From contig JADMIH010000188.1 of assembly GCA_015478675.1 (NCBI GenBank), positions 1 to 7,099 of the forward strand: a stretch of 7,099 nucleotides of DNA, read 5' to 3'. Origin of the DNA: Chloroflexota bacterium. Its GTDB lineage: Bacteria; Chloroflexota; Chloroflexia; QHBQ01; JADMIH01. Below are positions 6,256 to 7,099 of the stretch, piece after piece; position 1 is the first letter of the stretch, and the number at the start of each line of letters is the position of its first letter. The notes under the pieces are model-generated. The model was given only the letters and a program-made list of their open reading frames with translations. It had not been told where the DNA came from and did no database searches. The translations under genes were made by a program, and so were the position numbers.

Positions 6256-6284
6256 AGTATGCCACAAAGTCGCGCACCGCTCAA
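6256..6284 (-). promoter_or_regulatory. Candidate sigma70-type promoter for the LLM oxidoreductase
   Basis: Minus-strand TTGAGC (6284-6279, 4 of 6), a 17-base spacer and CATACT (6261-6256, 4 of 6) give a reasonable housekeeping promoter. Transcription would start near 6249, about 75 bases before the LLM ATG. Consensus match only. Confidence 0.35.
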
Positions 6285-6295
6285 GCAACGAGTGT

Positions 6296-6334
6296 TCAAA
6301 TGGGGTTTACTTCGCGGGTCCACCACAGAAGCAT
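6296..6334 (-). CDS. Possible 12-codon leader peptide or microprotein (MLLWWTREVNPI)
   Basis: A tiny reading frame, MLLWWTREVNPI followed by TGA, begins 7 bases after a strong Shine-Dalgarno AGGAGGG (6348-6342). It lies between the Gly-rich gene and the LLM gene, just upstream of the candidate LLM promoter. Two adjacent Trp codons are unusual in so short a frame and recall leader peptides. However, no attenuator-type alternative hairpins plus T-run were found, and the link to anthranilate (a tryptophan relative) is only suggestive. It may instead be the trace of a lost gene start. Low confidence. Confidence 0.2.
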   Translation of the reverse strand: MLLWWTREVNPI

Positions 6335-6394
6335 AGAGAAACCCTCCTATTTATCATGCGCTCGCCATACCTCTGCTGTGGATTTAACGCGTTC

Positions 6395-6718
6395 TTAGTT
6401 CGTCTCGTCCGCCTCGACCTCTTTTTGGCGCGGCGAGACGCCTTCGTCGCCTGTTTCGCGCCCACTCCTGCCAAATGGATTTATAGCGTCCAAACCGCCT
6501 GCGGGCAAGTCTCTGTTGCCCGTCTCATCTTCCGTGATTTCTCTTGCTACTTCGCTTCCCAAAATAGCGCCGCCCAGGCCACCTACCGCGCCTCCGCCGC
6601 CTCCGCTGGCCCCGCTGGCGTTGCCTGCTGCAAGGCCCGCAGCGCCGGTGGCAAAGCCAGCCCCCGCGTTGTCATCTTCAATATTGTCGTCACGGTCACG
6701 GGTAACATCGTTTCCCAT
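6395..6718 (-). CDS. Small acidic Gly/Ala-rich hypothetical protein
   Basis: I do not recognise this 107-residue protein. It has three parts: an Asp/Asn/Arg-rich N-terminus (MGNDVTRDRDDNIEDD, 1-16); a flexible Gly/Ala/Ser core (17-54) ending in AVGGLGGAILG, which looks like a glycine-zipper-type segment; and a charged C-terminal half (55-107) rich in Glu, Asp and Gly with GGLDAINPFGRSG in the middle. There is no signal peptide, no cysteine, and the core is too short and small-residue-rich to be a confident membrane helix. Reality as a gene is supported by AGGAGG exactly 7 bases before the ATG, a clean stop and sensible codon use. It is separated from the LLM gene by 219 bases, and no promoter was recognised upstream. 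Glycine-zipper or disordered stress-related proteins are possible analogies; no function is assigned. The proline-rich frame on the opposite strand is its shadow. Confidence 0.7.
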   Translation of the reverse strand: MGNDVTRDRDDNIEDDNAGAGFATGAAGLAAGNASGASGGGGGAVGGLGGAILGSEVAREITEDETGNRDLPAGGLDAINPFGRSGRETGDEGVSPRQKEVEADETN

Positions 6719-6725
6719 CTTTTGG

Positions 6726-6731
6726 CCTCCT
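6726..6731 (-). promoter_or_regulatory. Shine-Dalgarno AGGAGG of the Gly-rich protein gene
   Basis: A perfect AGGAGG on the minus strand ends 7 bases before the ATG at 6718. It is the main evidence that this low-complexity frame is a real gene. Confidence 0.75.
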
Positions 6732-6769
6732 ATGAGTGACTTGTATTGCTTGCCTTGTTGCTGCTCGGT

Positions 6770-6937
6770 GATCAGACACCGCGCGGTTACTCATTGCAGA
6801 ATGTGTACCGCAGTCGGCCAGTACAGGAGAAAGCAGAGGAATTACGCTGCCTGGCTAAAGCCCTGCCGCGCAAGCACCATCTGCGGGTACTGGGTGTGGG
6901 CGGAGCATGGATACGGCTGAATGGAGAACTGGCGGCG
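6770..6937 (+). pseudogene. Possible decayed transposase fragment
   Basis: A plus-strand frame is open from 6740 to the window end without a good start. Its middle part reads DQTPRGYSLQNVYRSRP, then QEKAEELRCLAKALP, then RVLGVGGAWIRLNGE. The codon use looks coding-like, and the last segment resembles the first catalytic-Asp strand of some DDE transposases (pattern V-L-G-V-D-G-x-W-x-x-x-N-G-E). Here the Asp would be replaced by Gly. After about 6937 the translation loses protein character and runs into GC-rich repeats. No start codon or ribosome binding site fits, so at best it is a remnant. The family assignment is a by-eye resemblance and could be wrong. Confidence 0.3.
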
Positions 6938-6966
6938 CAACCGCTTCTACCTTACAGAGCGTGGAG

Positions 6967-6998
6967 CAGAGTTGGGAGCGTAACTGTTCAGAGTTGGG
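6967..6998. repeat. 10-bp direct repeat CAGAGTTGGG
   Basis: CAGAGTTGGG occurs at 6967-6976 and 6989-6998, a period of 22 bases. Between the copies lies CGTAACTGTT (6979-6988), a word that also occurs inside the AT-rich repeat at 5308-5317. It marks the gene-free 3' end of the window as repeat-derived sequence. Confidence 0.5.
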
Positions 6999-7029
6999 GC
7001 TACAGGGGCGTCCCTCCCCTCACCCCATG

Positions 7030-7054
7030 CCCCTCTCCCACAAGGGGAGAGGGG
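7030..7054. repeat. GC-rich hairpin, CCCCTCTCCC-type repeat
   Basis: A perfect 10-bp stem, 7030-7039 with 7045-7054, closes on the loop ACAAG. It sits in a G/C-only-biased tract (7005-7099) with a second small palindrome, AGGGGC/GCCCCT at 7077-7090. Hairpins of this kind are common dispersed intergenic repeats. Neither strand shows a T-run after the stem, so terminator function is doubtful. Confidence 0.5.
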
Positions 7055-7099
7055 GCTTTACTCCTGCTGAGTGCACAGGGGCCTGCCCCTGACGGGGTT

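Larger units (their letters stand above)
6740..7099. other. Gene-poor region upstream of the Gly-rich protein gene
   Basis: This 360-base stretch holds no intact gene on either strand. It contains the possible transposase remnant, the direct repeat, the GC-rich hairpins and a small palindrome CGGTG-N6-CACCG (6766-6781). That palindrome lies about 50 bases upstream of the Gly-rich gene start and could be an operator or hairpin. No convincing -35/-10 pair for the Gly-rich gene was found. Confidence 0.5.

Noticed and set aside
6176..6277. 34-residue N-terminal extension of the LLM oxidoreductase
   Set aside because: The AAGGAGGT 7 bases before the ATG at 6175 and the family-typical MRVGVGLP start decide for the shorter protein; the extension overlaps the candidate promoter and shows no family features.
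6516..6920. Plus-strand proline-rich reading frame
   Set aside because: It is the mirror of the Gly/Ala-rich codons of the minus-strand gene, which has a perfect Shine-Dalgarno; the plus-strand frame has none and runs into unrelated sequence.
7030..7054. Intrinsic terminator
   Set aside because: The stem is strong, but neither strand has a T-run directly after it and no gene ends next to it.

Overview
The window looks like a bacterial chromosome fragment of moderately high GC. Every convincing gene lies on the minus strand, so transcription runs from high to low coordinates. Frequent ATA isoleucine and AGG/AGA arginine codons in otherwise GC-rich genes, an LLM-class (possibly F420-dependent) oxidoreductase, and AT-rich 'word-like' intergenic repeats would suit a Chloroflexota-type bacterium. 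That assignment is an inference with low confidence; nothing here is a phylogenetic marker.

Layout in transcription order. 7099-6740: no intact gene; GC-rich hairpins, a 10-bp direct repeat, and a plus-strand reading frame that may be a decayed transposase. 6718-6395: a small acidic, Gly/Ala-rich protein of unknown function. 6394-6176: spacer with a strong-SD 12-codon mini-ORF and a candidate promoter. 6175-5321: a luciferase-like (LLM) oxidoreductase. 5320-5215: spacer filled by an AT-rich inverted repeat that also supplies the last codons and stop of the LLM gene. 5214-3049: a two-domain flavoprotein of the 2-aminobenzoyl-CoA (anthraniloyl-CoA)/salicylyl-CoA 5-monooxygenase-reductase type, apparently cut short at its C-terminus. 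3048-2852: spacer with a second repeat and a good candidate promoter. 2851-1: SDR dehydrogenase, crotonase-family protein, RidA-like protein and an acyl-CoA dehydrogenase whose 3' part lies outside the window. The last two overlap by ATGA.

How the genes fit together. The two-domain flavoprotein defines the likely theme: aerobic degradation of an aromatic acid as its CoA thioester, in which the ring is hydroxylated and reduced in one protein instead of being cleaved by a dioxygenase. The non-aromatic CoA ester would then be processed by beta-oxidation-like steps. The SDR would serve as alcohol dehydrogenase, the crotonase as hydratase, isomerase or ring hydrolase, and the acyl-CoA dehydrogenase as oxidant. 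A Rid-family protein suggests an enamine/imine intermediate and so favours 2-aminobenzoate over salicylate. The CoA ligase expected to start the pathway is not in the window.

Points most worth a second look: the crotonase lacks both hydratase glutamates but keeps an aspartate placed like the catalytic Asp of 4-chlorobenzoyl-CoA dehalogenase and dienoyl-CoA isomerase; the Rid protein lacks the canonical catalytic Arg; the monooxygenase/reductase ends exactly where a repeat begins; and the LLM gene takes its stop codon from another repeat. I saw no tRNA, rRNA or CRISPR array.
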